This document shows, piece by piece, positions 12,874 to 25,484 of a stretch of DNA of 64,000 nucleotides (the first letter of the stretch is position 1; every line of letters starts with the position of its first letter). This DNA comes from Hibiscus mutabilis (Eukaryota; Streptophyta; Magnoliopsida; Malvales; Malvaceae). The position numbers and the translations under genes were made by a program. Location of the stretch: positions 2,542,001 to 2,606,000 of the forward strand of contig CM033752.1 in assembly GCA_019671005.1 (NCBI GenBank). Direction: 5' to 3'. The notes beneath the pieces are model-generated. The model worked only from the letters and a program-made list of their open reading frames with translations. It was not told the DNA's origin and ran no database searches.

Positions 12874-13160
12874 AAAATTAAAAGTTTCTATAAGTGTCTT
12901 GATTTTAGGGTTTAAAGATTTAATTTAGGATTTAGGGTTTAAGGTTTTATTTTAGGGGTTTTGATTAGAATTTATAGTTTATAGGTTAAAACTTAAATCT
13001 CTTACCACATTACCCTAAAAATTAAACCTTATCCTCTAAACCCTAAATTTTAATCAATATATTTGGATTTTAAACCTCTAAACTTAAATCTCTAAATCCT
13101 ACACTCTAAACTAAATCCTTAAATCCTAAAATTAAGATATTTATGGAAACTTTTAAACAA
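12874..13160. repeat. Foldback repeat rich in TTTAGGGTTT / AAACCCTAAA
   Basis: The arms AAAAGTTTCTATAA (left) and TTATGGAAACTTTT (right) are inverted copies, enclosing GGTTTA-type words on one side and AACCCTA-type words on the other. The whole can fold into one long hairpin. The words resemble telomere repeats but are irregular. A non-autonomous DNA element is the likely origin. Confidence 0.6.
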
Positions 13161-13279
13161 ATTGATTTTTATTAAACCTATCCATTCTAACGCAAATTCA
13201 GAATCCAATCCAATTGACTTGAATCCGAATTTGATTCAACCCAATTTAAATATAAAAAGTTAAAAACTCAAACTTAAAA

Positions 13280-13693
13280 TGTTAGAACAATAATCAGAAT
13301 AAAATGAAAAAGCATACCTGGATTTATTGATGGACTGAAAACCTTGAATCCTTTAATGAAGATCGCCTAGAAGGTGACTGTGATCTTCCAAGAAGATATG
13401 TTATCTCTTAACGTAAAACTCTTTGAAGGGGAAGGAGAGAAAAATAAGTTGACCTATTTCTTGGGGACCACTACCTCTTTATATATTTGATTGTTAAATC
13501 AACTATTAAATATTTATAACTCTGCCCCTCATTAAGTTATAAATATATCTTATGGTATCTACACTTTTATTTCCATGGCACTTTAATACCTATGACACGC
13601 CTACCATAATTGGTCACTTAATTTTGTGTCATACTTTATAATAGCATCATACATTTTACATATGTGCCCACAATTGCGGATTTTAATCCAACA
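13280..13693 (-). repeat. Copia 3' LTR (414 bp)
   Basis: It is a near copy of 22525-23012, beginning TGTTAGAAC and ending TCCAACA on the plus strand. It lacks about 70 bases that the right LTR has just after TGTTAGAAC, which accounts for most of the length difference. Confidence 0.9.
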
Positions 13694-14109
13694 ATCTCCC
13701 ACTCGGGCAACATATGTTTCCTGATAAATGTACAACCTTATGAGCTCAAAAAATTGCAAATTATATAATAGGTGTTCTATCCATCAATTATATTCATATA
13801 GGATCAAAGCCACATTTGCCATATCAATCATGACTAGACCCATTAATGATCACATATACAAATATAGTTAAATGACATAGATCAATCATAGATGAGTAGC
13901 ATGGAAAATTACATGAAATGTGAACCGAACATGTCTATTTCCAACTGGTCCTCCTAAACCTTAGTGAGATCAAATTTTACTGAATTCAGATGTTCATAAA
14001 CCAAAAAAATTTTATTTCTGCATAAAATAATCTTAAATAACTTTAAATTGAAGTAACTGAACTTGTGTCGAAAACAAATGAGCATTTTTCAAAAATTACA
14101 AACTCCCAC

Positions 14110-15996
14110 TAAAATTGAATATCTTTAAATAACATTACATCCACACGAGTAGTGTTCTCATGAAAGACCTTGGGTGATAATTTCTTAGTAAGCACGCAAT
14201 TATGGAGTTTGTACCAACATGATCTATAGACACACAATCACTCTAAATTTTCTTTAACAGCTAGGAACTTAATATTTATGTGATGTGCCTATTGTTTATA
14301 GAATAAATTGATGCATATTTATTGTCACAAAATAACTGAAATGATCTTTCTATTCAATCTATAATTAGCAGCTCACGTGACAAAATTCTTTTGCATCAAT
14401 ATTCTATTAGAATCGAAGTCTATAAACATGATGATCTCTAACATACCAGAACTCTGATATGTCAGCATATAATTTTTTGTTCTCTAAAGATATCTCATAG
14501 CCCTATTAGCTGCTATCTAATGGTACACACTAGAATTACTTAAATATCTATCTAACATTCCAACAATGTACGTAATATCTGAACGCATACATATTTGAGC
14601 ATAAATTAGATTCTCATTAGTTTATGCATATGGAATCTTTTGTATATTTTTTTTATAATTTTAAGGTTAGTTTTAGGGCATTGAGTAAGACTAAATTTGT
14701 CTTCTTTAGCAATATGAGTATCACTTGGTTTACTCTCACTAAACTTGTAGTATATAAAATTGTCAACTAAATTTATCTCAAAATTGAATGAGATAATCAT
14801 TATGAAATTTATAATATCCTTAATGAGAGTTCTACTTAAGCTCGTAGATAGATTTCTTTAATTGACATATTATTGATATTGTATCATAAGACAACTCTAT
14901 GATTGTACCATATGAATAGTTTCTTCAATGTCGCCATCGAAAAACAAGCTTAACATCTATCTAATGTAGCTTAAGATTAAAACGAGCAACAAGTGTAATA
15001 ATTATCTTGAAAAGTCTTTCTATGAAAATTGAGAGAAAGTCTCTACAAAATCAATGTCTTATTTTAGAGTATATCCTTTAGATACAAGGCGTGCCTTATA
15101 CTTATCCACATTACCATTTTCATCCATATTGGTTTTAAATATCCATTTACAACCAATTGATTTGCACCTTAAGGTAACGAGACAAGTTCCTAAACTTTAT
15201 TGTCTTGTATAAAATTATACCTTTCTTGTGTGAAATCAATCCACTTTTGAGAGTAAGAACTTTTTGTGGCCTGATAAGAAAATGATTGAGTCATTGTTAT
15301 CCTTATTTTCTTGAAGAAATATAATATAATAATCTGAAAAAGTATTTCTCATTTCCCTCATGGACCTCTTTAATGACACTTGTTTTTGAGTTTGTTGAGT
15401 TTGTTCTTCTGAAATAACTACCTTATTTCTCACTCCAAACTCAACATCCTAAAAAGTTATAGTATCTCCTTAAATAATTCCTAATTGTGGGATCATAAAA
15501 CTTATAGCCCATGGATCACTCAAAATAACTGAAGTAGTTGCTCGTGTTTGAAGTTTAATTTCTTCACATGTGTCCTAACTTAGACAAAAGAATCAACACT
15601 TTGTAACTTATCGTTGTTTCTTTTGAGTAGGACCCTTAGCAACTTTATTCTAATATTTTCTTTTAATGCCCTTATTCTTAGAGACACTAACTAAATGAGC
15701 ACTAACCAAATGAGTACTTTTACACTTGTAATGCTTCAACTTTTCTTCCTCTTTAAACCAATGATAAATGAGCTCAGTTAGAGCCTACTTCTACTTTTGA
15801 CAGTTGTAACTATTTTTAAACTGGTTAAACTGTTTAGGAAGTGGTACCAAAAGCTTAAGAACAAACAATTGTTAGAAAGTTCGATCTTATATGCCTTAAA
15901 TTTTGAAGCATTATTAAACATTTTCATAATGTACTCCCTCACATTTCCTTGACCCCTATACTTCATGGGCATCAAAGAAGGCATAAGTGATGTCAT
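14110..15996 (-). pseudogene. Decayed copia gag-pol
   Basis: Minus-strand translation shows a gag piece at 15778-15996 (YRGQGNVREYIMKM). A damaged zinc-knuckle region follows near 15600. Reverse transcriptase words (LHxMDVK, LKKSIYELKQ) lie at about 14850-15060. An RNase H region at about 14130-14640 has IIYIVGMLDRYLSNS, MRYLxRTKNYMLTY and HINIKFLAV. The integrase and the catalytic YVDD block of the RT are not visible, so large deletions have occurred, and many stops are present. The order and motifs identify Ty1/copia. No product can be made. Confidence 0.8.
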
Positions 15997-16550
15997 CTTA
16001 ACCTTAATGTTTTGGGTAAAACATTTCTTAATTTCATCAAGGAAACCCTTAGTATGAGTAATCTGTTTGGATTTATGCTCCTAAAGACATCTAGAATGTT
16101 GTGCTTTATGATCATTAGACTCATGCAATTTGAACGATCTCACCTCTCAAAATATCTTTTATGGGTGCTTACCGCAGTGAGAGGTGCATGTTGTTCTTTC
16201 CTTAGTGCAAAGTCTATGTTCATACAACCACATAATACAATATGTAAGTGCTTTTTCTATTCCTTGAAAATAGTTTCACTAAATATGAGTGTAGAATATA
16301 TATTAACAGATATTGTTAAAGAAAAAGACGAGTTGCCTAAATATAGAACAAAAATAAATAACTAAAATAAAAACAAGGTCACATTAATATTCATAAGTAA
16401 ACAAATAAATTCAAAATAATGGCTAGTTTCCCTCAAGATACCAGGCACAACATTAATATCAAGTCTTTGTACAATAATATTAATTATAAGCAATACTCTT
16501 GTTGTAGAAATCAAACATTGACAATAAACTATATCAAACAATAGATTAAT

Positions 16551-19500
16551 TGTAATATTCCGAATTTTTGGCTAGTGACCAAAATGTAAATTTTAAAAGT
16601 TTTGGGGTTAAAGTATAAACTTTGGAAAAGTTTGGGGACTAAAGTGTAAATTTCCCCAATAAGTAATTTTATTTAGTATAAGAGAGAATCAGATCGAAAT
16701 AAGTACCTTGATATCGGTTTTAAGAATTAAGATGCAGTAAAAGGTACCGAATTTGGATCGAATAAAATTGTTAAACGTGCTCAGGCCAGGGAAATGTTAG
16801 GATGGGTGACCTCCGGGAAGGTCTCATAAAAGTGTTTCTGATCGATATTTTGGACTCAGTAAGAGTATAGAATATTCATATGGATTATCGATAAAGGAAT
16901 TCTAAGAGAAATTTTATTCTATGAAGATTTTCGATAATTATCGGAATAATAGACTAAGTTAGGAAAATTTAGTCTAAGTCCTTGGAAAAGGAAGTTTTTA
17001 TGGGATAATAGAGTTTATTTCCCGAATATGGAAATATAGAATTTTCGGAATAAATCCAATAGCTCGAAAAAGGTAAAATCACAGTAGAGATATTTTATGA
17101 ATATCGGGAAATCAGATCGAACTAAAATTTCAGAGGCTGATCCAAAAGCCATGGAAAAGTCATAAAATACTATTTTATGAATATTTTATTATAGTTGGTT
17201 GGATTCCAACTAGACTTAGTTGATTTTTTACAAGAATGACAAACTAGTAAATAAAAACTAGTTGGAGGGCAAATTGGTCATTTGGCCCCAATGGCAATTT
17301 TGAAATATTTAAAAAGTTATAAGGGCAATTTTGGAAAGAGGAAATGGAAGATTAAATCTTGGCCCTTGATTGATGATAAAATCAATATCAACCATTGGAT
17401 AAAAGGCCAAAATTTTAATTTCACTATTAAATGAATTTAATATTCATTTAATAGTTATATGTGTAAAATAATGGTGAAAAGATGAATCTTTTCCAGCCAA
17501 AAACTTGAGAACTAGGGAAAGAAAGAGAAATTTTTTCCAAGCTCGATTCAAACCCCGAAACTCAGTTTTCAAGTAATCTCTTCAACTGCAAAGTTGTTCT
17601 ACTCTTCAAGCTCTATCTTTTGATGTCAATAATTCATGGAATCCATGCTTGATTGATGAGAATTTACATGAGAAAGAAATTAGGGTTTATGGATCAAATT
17701 GGGGCTTTTGAGATTTTATGATTCCATGATTGAATTCAAGTTGAAATCAAGCTAGTATGATGTTAAAATCATGATATTGAGTTGAGATTTAAGTTCTACA
17801 TGTTTTGATTATTATGAAGATGATTAGGGTTTATAGATTCAAGTTTAATTTAGGGTTTATTATGTTGAATTAATGGTTTAGTAAGCTTGATTTGTTGTTT
17901 GGAAGCAAGACCCTAAGTTAATTTGATAGGGACCAATTCGGCAATCTTAGAAGTTAGAGGACCAAATCTGAATTTGTATGGAATTGGTGTGTATTTATGT
18001 TATTAAGGATGTTGGAGATGCGAAATTGATGTTAGAATGCTAAACCGATGTTAAATTGAATTAGTGACCATTTTGACAATTTGTCAAAGTTAAGTGACCA
18101 ATTCAGAAACGGGGTTTTGGATAAGGATTAAAGCTGAATTTTAGTTGTAATGATGGAAGTAAGGTGGTAATGTTGAATTGAGGTCTAATTTGCAAAGTTA
18201 AGAAATTTGGATCCTTACCTTTGCATTATTAGTGACCATTCGATAAAGAAGGAAAATTAGAGGGAACTATTGTGAATAATTATTTGATGAAGAAGGTGAT
18301 AAGTTGGTGGTTTAAAGCAAATAATGGGACTAAATTGACAAGTAGAGAAGTAAGGAGAAGTTAGTATAAAAGTTGAAGTTAATTATGGAAGCTGTGTAGA
18401 AAACTGGATTATGGCAGTAAGTTTGAAAATTCACCATAAATTCTACAAAAATGGTTAGATGGTGAATTTTATACCGATGTAAATATTTGTTCGTCTAGTT
18501 TCGTTTTCAACAAACAGAAACTGATTTCGAGTTTCGAGTCAAAAGATATGATTTTTTAAGTGACGAAAGGTCAGAAAACAGAGCACCAGTCTGTTCCGAA
18601 TTCCAGCATTGTAATTGACTTTGAAAATTTACCATAAATCGTACAAGTTGAATTTGGGATATTAATTTATATGGTTGAAAAGCTTATTGAATCTAGTTTC
18701 TTTCAGAACAAACGGAATCGAATTCCGAGTTGTAGATTATTTTATAGAAATATTTCTTTGAAGGTAGTGCAATCTGCCAGAAAATGAGAATTGATGCATT
18801 TGGTATCTAAGGTTAATTAGTAAGCTTGAAAAGGGTTAATGGAAGTTCTAAATGGTTATTAAGGACCAAAATGAGTTTTGGAAAGTATAAGGAAGGAAAG
18901 AGGAAATTTGTATATTCGAATGATTAGATTTGATAGCATGTTTGAGAAATTGTTAGATTTGAATCTAACAAATGTTCTTTACATTCATGTGATTAATGAA
19001 GTTTGGATCCGAATCAAAAGAAGGTTCGAGGTATTATGAAAGAAAGGATCGAATAGAGCTTAGTGAGGCAAGTTAGTAAATGGACCAGGTGAGTGCATTT
19101 ATATGTTTTGAAATGTATTTTAGTAGACTTTTAAGAATTTTATTTACTTGATTTTATTGAAATGATAACATGGTTTTTGTATAAGTTATATGATGTTTTA
19201 CAAGCAAAGGAAGAAGGTTAGTACATGATAGAGTATGAACTGCCCTATTATGTTCTATTATGGCAAGTTATTATTGAATAATGGTGATATATGAATCATT
19301 TACAAAATGATAATTTACAAGTTATTGATCTGGATTTATTGCCCAAGTTTATGATAAAGAGTTACAGTATAGTGGCATGCCATTAGAGGTCTAGCAGTCT
19401 GGGACTGCGTGTAGCTACACACCGATCTTCGGATCTATAAGTTTACCTGCACTTTATGTGTCTATATGTTTTCGGCACTTTATGTGTCTACAAGTTATTG

Positions 19501-20688
19501 TCACTTCGGTGACTAGTACTCAAGGAGTACCGACCTTGCATACTTAAGTTTCTCTCTATACATAAAATTATATTATAAAGAGTTACAGTATAGTGGCATG
19601 CCATTAGAGGTCTAGCAGTCTGGGACTGCGTGTAGCTACACACCGATCCTCGGATCTATATGTTTATTGGCACTTATGTGTCTATATGATGTCGACACTT
19701 ATGTGTCTATATGATATCGACACTCATGTGTCTATATGATGTCGATACTTATGTGTCTATATGATGTCGACACTTGTGTGTCTATATGTTACCGACACTT
19801 TATGTGTCTATATGTTTATCGTCACTTCGGTGACTAGTACTCTGGGAGTACCGATCTCGCATACTTAAGTTTCTCTCTATATAAAATTCTTGGGCTAAAG
19901 GTATAAAGAATTGGTATAAGTAATCTTAATAGGATTCAAATGGAAAACAAGAGATTTATTGAGTATATTGAATTGGCTTACCATGCCTAACATATGTATA
20001 TGAGATGTGAATTTTTACAGGTTACATGACAAATGAAAAACTTTGATATATGTTAGTACATGTGAGGTAACTTATGTTATTAGACATGAAAATGGTAAGT
20101 AAGTTAAACTTAAAAGTTTAACATTAATAGTAAGTAGTGATATGATGTTAAAGGAATAGAACAAGCATATTCATTAGCTTGTAACATGATATATATATAT
20201 GTTCATGCATTGAGGTATAAATGACATATTATGATAAATGAACAAACAAGAAAATATTATGATATTAGCGTATAGTAAGATATCACCAATGCAACATAAA
20301 AGTTAATGCATTGGCATATATCATGCTATATAAATGTAGCCATAAAGTTTAATAATTTTAAATTATTATTAATTTTGTTTATTGCCTCACTAAGTGAAAA
20401 CTTAGCGTGTGTTTGATTCACACGTAGGTTAAGGTGGAGTACTTGAAGAGGAGTTGAGCATGCTGATCAAGCTTCAATTTGCAAAACATCAGTAAGATAT
20501 TCTAGCTTATGATAATCTCTAGTGGGCATGTAATTATTTAATTACTAGTAGAGTACGATGCATGAAAATAAACTAAACCATAGAGAATTAATAAGTTTTG
20601 ATGATGAAACGTATTTGGACAAAACATAATAAGGCATTATTAATGTGACATCTCTGACTCGTATTCAGTACGGGAAGAGGGTGTTACA
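16551..20688 (+). mobile_element. Solo LTR of Ty3/gypsy family (4138 bp), nested in copia
   Basis: The segment starts TGTAATATTCC and ends GGTGTTACA, and has the perfect 5-bp duplication TTAAT on both sides (16546-16550, 20689-20693). It is the reverse complement of the LTR at 5587-9570 over most of its length. There is no internal coding region on either side, so it is a solo LTR left by LTR-LTR recombination. Because it interrupts the copia leader, it is younger than the copia insertion. Confidence 0.92.
19340..19870. repeat. Tandem repeats within the solo LTR
   Basis: A block beginning AGAGTTACAGTATAGTGGCA occurs twice, near 19361 and near 19580, each followed by TGTGTAGCTACACA, a perfect palindrome. 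Within the second block, a unit of about 24 bases with core CACTTATGTGTCTATATGAT repeats six to eight times at about 19665-19815. Confidence 0.8.
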
Positions 20689-22524
20689 TTAATCTTTGGA
20701 CTAATGTATTGCTCACATAAAATACCTTATAATTGTCACACATTTATCACCACAGTTTTGTTGTAATTCTGCCAAATATGAACTTTCCTTTGGACCAATT
20801 AATAAACACATGAATTACAAAAACTCGTAATCTTCTTGATATTTTAAATAAATTAATCTGCACAAAAGCGGCCACTTTGGTGACTTTATGTTTCAACTAA
20901 TCCATTAAAATATTAGATATACGAAGTCAAAATGTGAATTTATTTGTTTCAAAATATTTTCCTTAATTTTATCTTTAAATTAAATTAAAAGATAACCAAA
21001 ATAATAATAAATTTAAATAAAGGTAAACCTCATATCAAGATACGGGACACTTCATTAATATTTCATTTTTGGGCAAAACTTTAACTTACAAGTGATATCT
21101 TGGTACAGTAATCAAACATTGATAATAAGAGCATGTCAAGCAGAAATCTTCCTTTGGGCCAGTTTGTTGCTCACATATAAAATTGAATAATTATCACATG
21201 TTTATTATCACAGTTGCACATGTAACAATGTCAACTATTAATCTTTCTTTGGCCCGATTAATACTAACATAAACGGAATTACTTGCGCAAAACCTTCTAC
21301 ATTTAAAAATAAAATAATTTCCACAATAGAGGTCACTTTGGTGACTTAATGCTTCAATTAATTCATCTCGAAATATATACTATAAATATACCGATATTTA
21401 AATTTAAAATTTTGTAATAGTCAAAACTAAAATTTCTGATAACACTTGAGTTTTCGAAATAACCTAAAATAAGGTTGTCTCAATGGGGCTATCAGAAATC
21501 GAAAAAACCGAAATCTTTGACTGTTTCTCAAAAAATTCCTTAAGCATGAATTTACCAAAATAAAACTTGAATTCAAAACAATCAATCTTTAACTTAAATT
21601 AATATATTTATCATATAGAAAATTTCATAAAATTATCACATTAAACTTTAATATATCCGTAATAACCTAATGATCAAAATTGAAATTCTTGATCAAACTG
21701 AATAGGATATGAATCTCACAAGATTAATGATATGCTTTCCAAAACCAAAACCAAACATATATTCTGTAGATAACATTATTGGCATAATTAAGCATAATGT
21801 CAAACAAATTTAAGAAAAATATTTTGTACAAAACTAAACATGATTCAACAAAATTCAACCATAATTTATTAGACATAAACCGAATATAAAGCTTCGAGAG
21901 CTAACCTGGTTATAAAGTTTCCGAGTCAAGATAAATTTACCAAGATGAAGTCCAAGTCAATTTTTTTTAATTACAAACGATGAAAACTAAAATTTTGATC
22001 AAACCGAATTAAATATATATTTTAAACTATATATATATATCTCACTGATTGCATACATATAAATATTTTTAAATTAAACAATATATCATTCAAACTAAAA
22101 GCATCCATATTAACCATCAATTATAACCCTAAAATATATCCAAAGGTGATATTAATGGTTCTTAAATATATATATAAATTTAAATTCAATTGTCATTAAC
22201 AATGAATCTATAAACATAAAACCTTTAATGTTTTTGAAAGAAATTAAAAAAACCTTAATGCATCAAAGATGGACGTCATTAAAGTTTCACGATTACCCAA
22301 ATATATGTGCATACAATTCACGATAAATTCAAGGATATAATTATCGCACATGAGATTATCAGAATATAAATCCAAATATTAACCTAATAATTGTAATCGT
22401 GAATTAAAAAACATAAAATTTAATCAAACACTAAATGCCCAAATAACAAATACCAAATCACACGAAGCATAAATAATATCAAATAATTCTTAATGATTCG
22501 ACATGACGAGGCTCTGATGTCACT

Positions 22525-23012
22525 TGTTAGAACCAAAGCATACCCAAAACATAATTGGTATGAAAACTAATAACCAAGATCTATCATGTTAAATCATCAA
22601 GAACAATAATCTGAATAAACTAAATACGGAAGCGTACCTAAATTCATTGATGAACTGAAAACCTTGAATCCTTTGACTAAGATCGCCTGGAAGGTGGCTG
22701 TGATCTTCCAAAAGGATATGTTATCTCTTGACGTAAAACTCTCTGACGGGAAATGAGAGAAAAAAAGTTGACCTATTTCTTGGGGATCACTACCTCTTTA
22801 TATAGTTGATTGTTAAATCAACTATTAAATATTTATAACCTTGCCCCTTATTGAATTATAAATATATCTTATAGTATCTACACTTTTATTTTCATGACAC
22901 TTTAATACCTATGACACGCCTAACATAATTGGTCACTTAATTTTGTGTCATATTTTATAATAGCATCATACATTTTACATATGTGCCCACAATTGCGGAT
23001 TTTAATCCAACA
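22525..23012 (-). repeat. Copia 5' LTR (488 bp)
   Basis: It is bounded by TGTTAGAAC and TCCAACA on the plus strand, matches 13280-13693, and is followed by the target copy TAAAA. The minus-strand primer site lies immediately to its left. Confidence 0.9.
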
Positions 23013-24454
23013 TAAAAATGATGTGCATGTTCAAAAAAACGTAAAAATGATGTGAACCCAAAATGATTCAAAGTAGAAACGAATCGAACATAGAATGACC
23101 CAAACTTAAAATGGGCAAAACCAAAAATATACATATGAATAACTCGAAATGAGTCAAACTCGAATGACAAACGTGAACGAGAAAATCCAAAATGATCTAA
23201 ACTCGAAATGCCTTCACCTAAAAAAATGAACAAGCAAAGCTCAATGGCCATGTTTGGTAAATAGCGTTTTGAGTTAAAATTGGAGATTTGAGCCAAAATT
23301 AGAGGTTTGACCAGTCAAATCCGCCATTTTAGATATTATAATAGCATATTGAGGTAAAACCTCTCAAATTGAAAAAGCTGCTAATAATAGCTTTTTGAAA
23401 TTAGAAGTTTTGACATAAGAATTATAATGACTCTTTTACCCTTAATAATTACAAATAATCTTCAAATAATCTAAATTTAGAGGTTTGCTATTTTCATTTA
23501 AATTTAATAATTGATCAAATTGTATTAAGAATAATTATATAAATAATAAATTAATACATAGATCCTTCAAATATGCTTAGTAATATTATATTAAAAAATA
23601 ATAACTTTCATAATCTACTTAATATTAAAATATACAAAATATTGACAACTAATAAACTATTCAAATAAATATTGAATATAATCACATCCTTATATGTCAT
23701 TTTGCTTGTTCAAATAATTTGTAACACCCCGACCTCGATCTGAATCTGAAGTACTACATTCGGGTGACTCAAAATTGACCCATCAAAAATTCTATTTAAA
23801 ACCACAAGTTTAGCCACTTCCAAAATATCAAATCATTAATAAATCCATGTAATTAAATAAGCATTTAAATAATTTTACAAAATAGGAGCTCCAAGTTTAA
23901 AACATCGTATACCAAAATAATAATTCAAATAGAGTTACAGTCTCAACAGTGACAAGGTCCTATGAATAAATTAACCTAAACTAAAATGACAAGTATTGTA
24001 CTCTGAAGCGGACACGGTGCTGGGAAATCCCTTTTTGATGAGCTCCTCCAAAGGGTGACATGTCAACCTATGCACGAAAAAACAACACATCCGCACGTTG
24101 AGCTAACGAAGCTCAGTGGTACATTTCTAATCTACCACAATTCGTGATTATCATAAAATAAGTATGCAAGATAAAATAGTCTAGAAAGCATAGATAGTGT
24201 TTCACTATCTATGAGTTATCATCTAGCCTACACTAGCTAAGAGTTTTTAGATCACCTATCTTAAGGCATCAACAAGTCTATAAGAAGTCTTACAAGATCT
24301 GCCATACTTTACCATACTCGAGGCCACATAGCCTATCGAGCTTACACACCGTACCCTGATCATTCAGTCATTGGGTATGTAAGTCATCATCTATAATCAT
24401 CCATACAACATACATAAATATATTCATACATCATCTATATAATGGCCAACGAAG

Positions 24455-24750
24455 CGCTACTTTACACGTGCTTACACATTCGTTGGGTTACCCATGTTCA
24501 CACAGTCGTTGGGTTAAATGGACCATACTCGGATCACCATAGCCACAGATACGTACTAAACATACTTGGATCACATTAGCCACAATAGTCTTCACCTGAG
24601 GTCACTCAGCCAATCAAGTTACTCGAGCTCACTCAACCTATTGAGTTAATTACCTTATTCGGATCACCATAGCCACTGATAGGTTTCTAACAGCATCCAG
24701 ATCACTCAGCCCGTGGGTACATCAGATGTACTTGATCACTCAGCCCAAAG
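24455..24750. repeat. Short imperfect repeats in the outer LTR
   Basis: Words such as ACTCGGATCACCATAGCCAC, GATCACTCAGCC and CGTTGGGTTA recur with changes through this stretch. This is the repeat zone of this LTR, comparable in position to the one at 10930 in the related LTR. Confidence 0.6.
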
Positions 24751-25484
24751 TACACATCATCTTATATAATTATCGTAGTACTGACTCTAGGACATCCGGA
24801 TTCCTTTACCACAACATAAGATAACACATGCTTCCCGAGCACTCACACACCTCACTAAGAGGTAAGTGGCACCAAGCCAAGCCATCAACAAATGCCCCAA
24901 GGCATGACACTAACTATCACGATTATATCAAGTCATCATTTACCAAGCTATTTCATGTTACTCTCACTAGAAGCCCACTTGAGGATTAAAACTCAGTTTC
25001 TCAGTTTTATTATTCATTTTATCCCATTAGAAGCCCATTGGGCCTTGGCCCTTAAATTATAAGCCACTTAAACGTAAACTATATTTTCTGGGCAGATTGC
25101 CAGTGGGTACCAATACCCACTTGAGGGAACCTGTTAACCCCTCAAAAGTACTAAATCTTATGCTTATTTCACATCATCTTTGCTTGCCTTTAAGTAAATT
25201 TAGTTGCATTTAGCCTTAAAATTCATACATTTGCATAAGGACTTAAGAATTGTGCTATGCCAGTGTAAAGGGTTGCTTTGTTGGCATTATTGCAGACATG
25301 GCAGAATAGTGCAATGCAGAAAGGAAGGAATGCTAGAGAGAATGTTGAGTTGCTTTTGGTAGCGATGGACCAAAAATTGTCGAAGCACCGGTTGGCAGCG
25401 AAGAGCATCTTGATGCCCGGCCAAGTAGCTGTTAGATCTTGATGACATCAGCCCTATGATTCAAATATAGGATAAGATGATCAC

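Larger units (their letters stand above)
13280..23012 (-). mobile_element. Ty1/copia element with nested solo LTR
   Basis: Two LTRs (13280-13693 and 22525-23012) are flanked outside by the 5-bp duplication TAAAA (13275-13279 and 23013-23017). The primer site GCTCTGATGTCAC (22511-22523, minus strand) lies beside the right LTR. The polypurine tract GTGGGAGAT (about 13694-13705, minus strand) lies beside the left one. The element therefore reads on the minus strand. A gypsy solo LTR at 16551-20688 interrupts it. Without that insert the element is about 5.6 kb, with a long AT-rich leader (about 20694-22510, no gene seen) and a decayed gag-pol. Confidence 0.9.

Noticed and set aside
16012..16365. 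117-residue plus-strand ORF
   Set aside because: It lies antisense to the copia gag region and shows no recognisable motif; chance frame in decayed element DNA.
19340..19870. CRISPR-like repeat-spacer array
   Set aside because: Units are directly adjacent and degenerate, in a plant LTR; no unique spacers and no cas genes.
22955..23296. 113-residue minus-strand ORF
   Set aside because: It spans the copia LTR end, its target copy and the TIR element edge, so it crosses three unrelated sequences.
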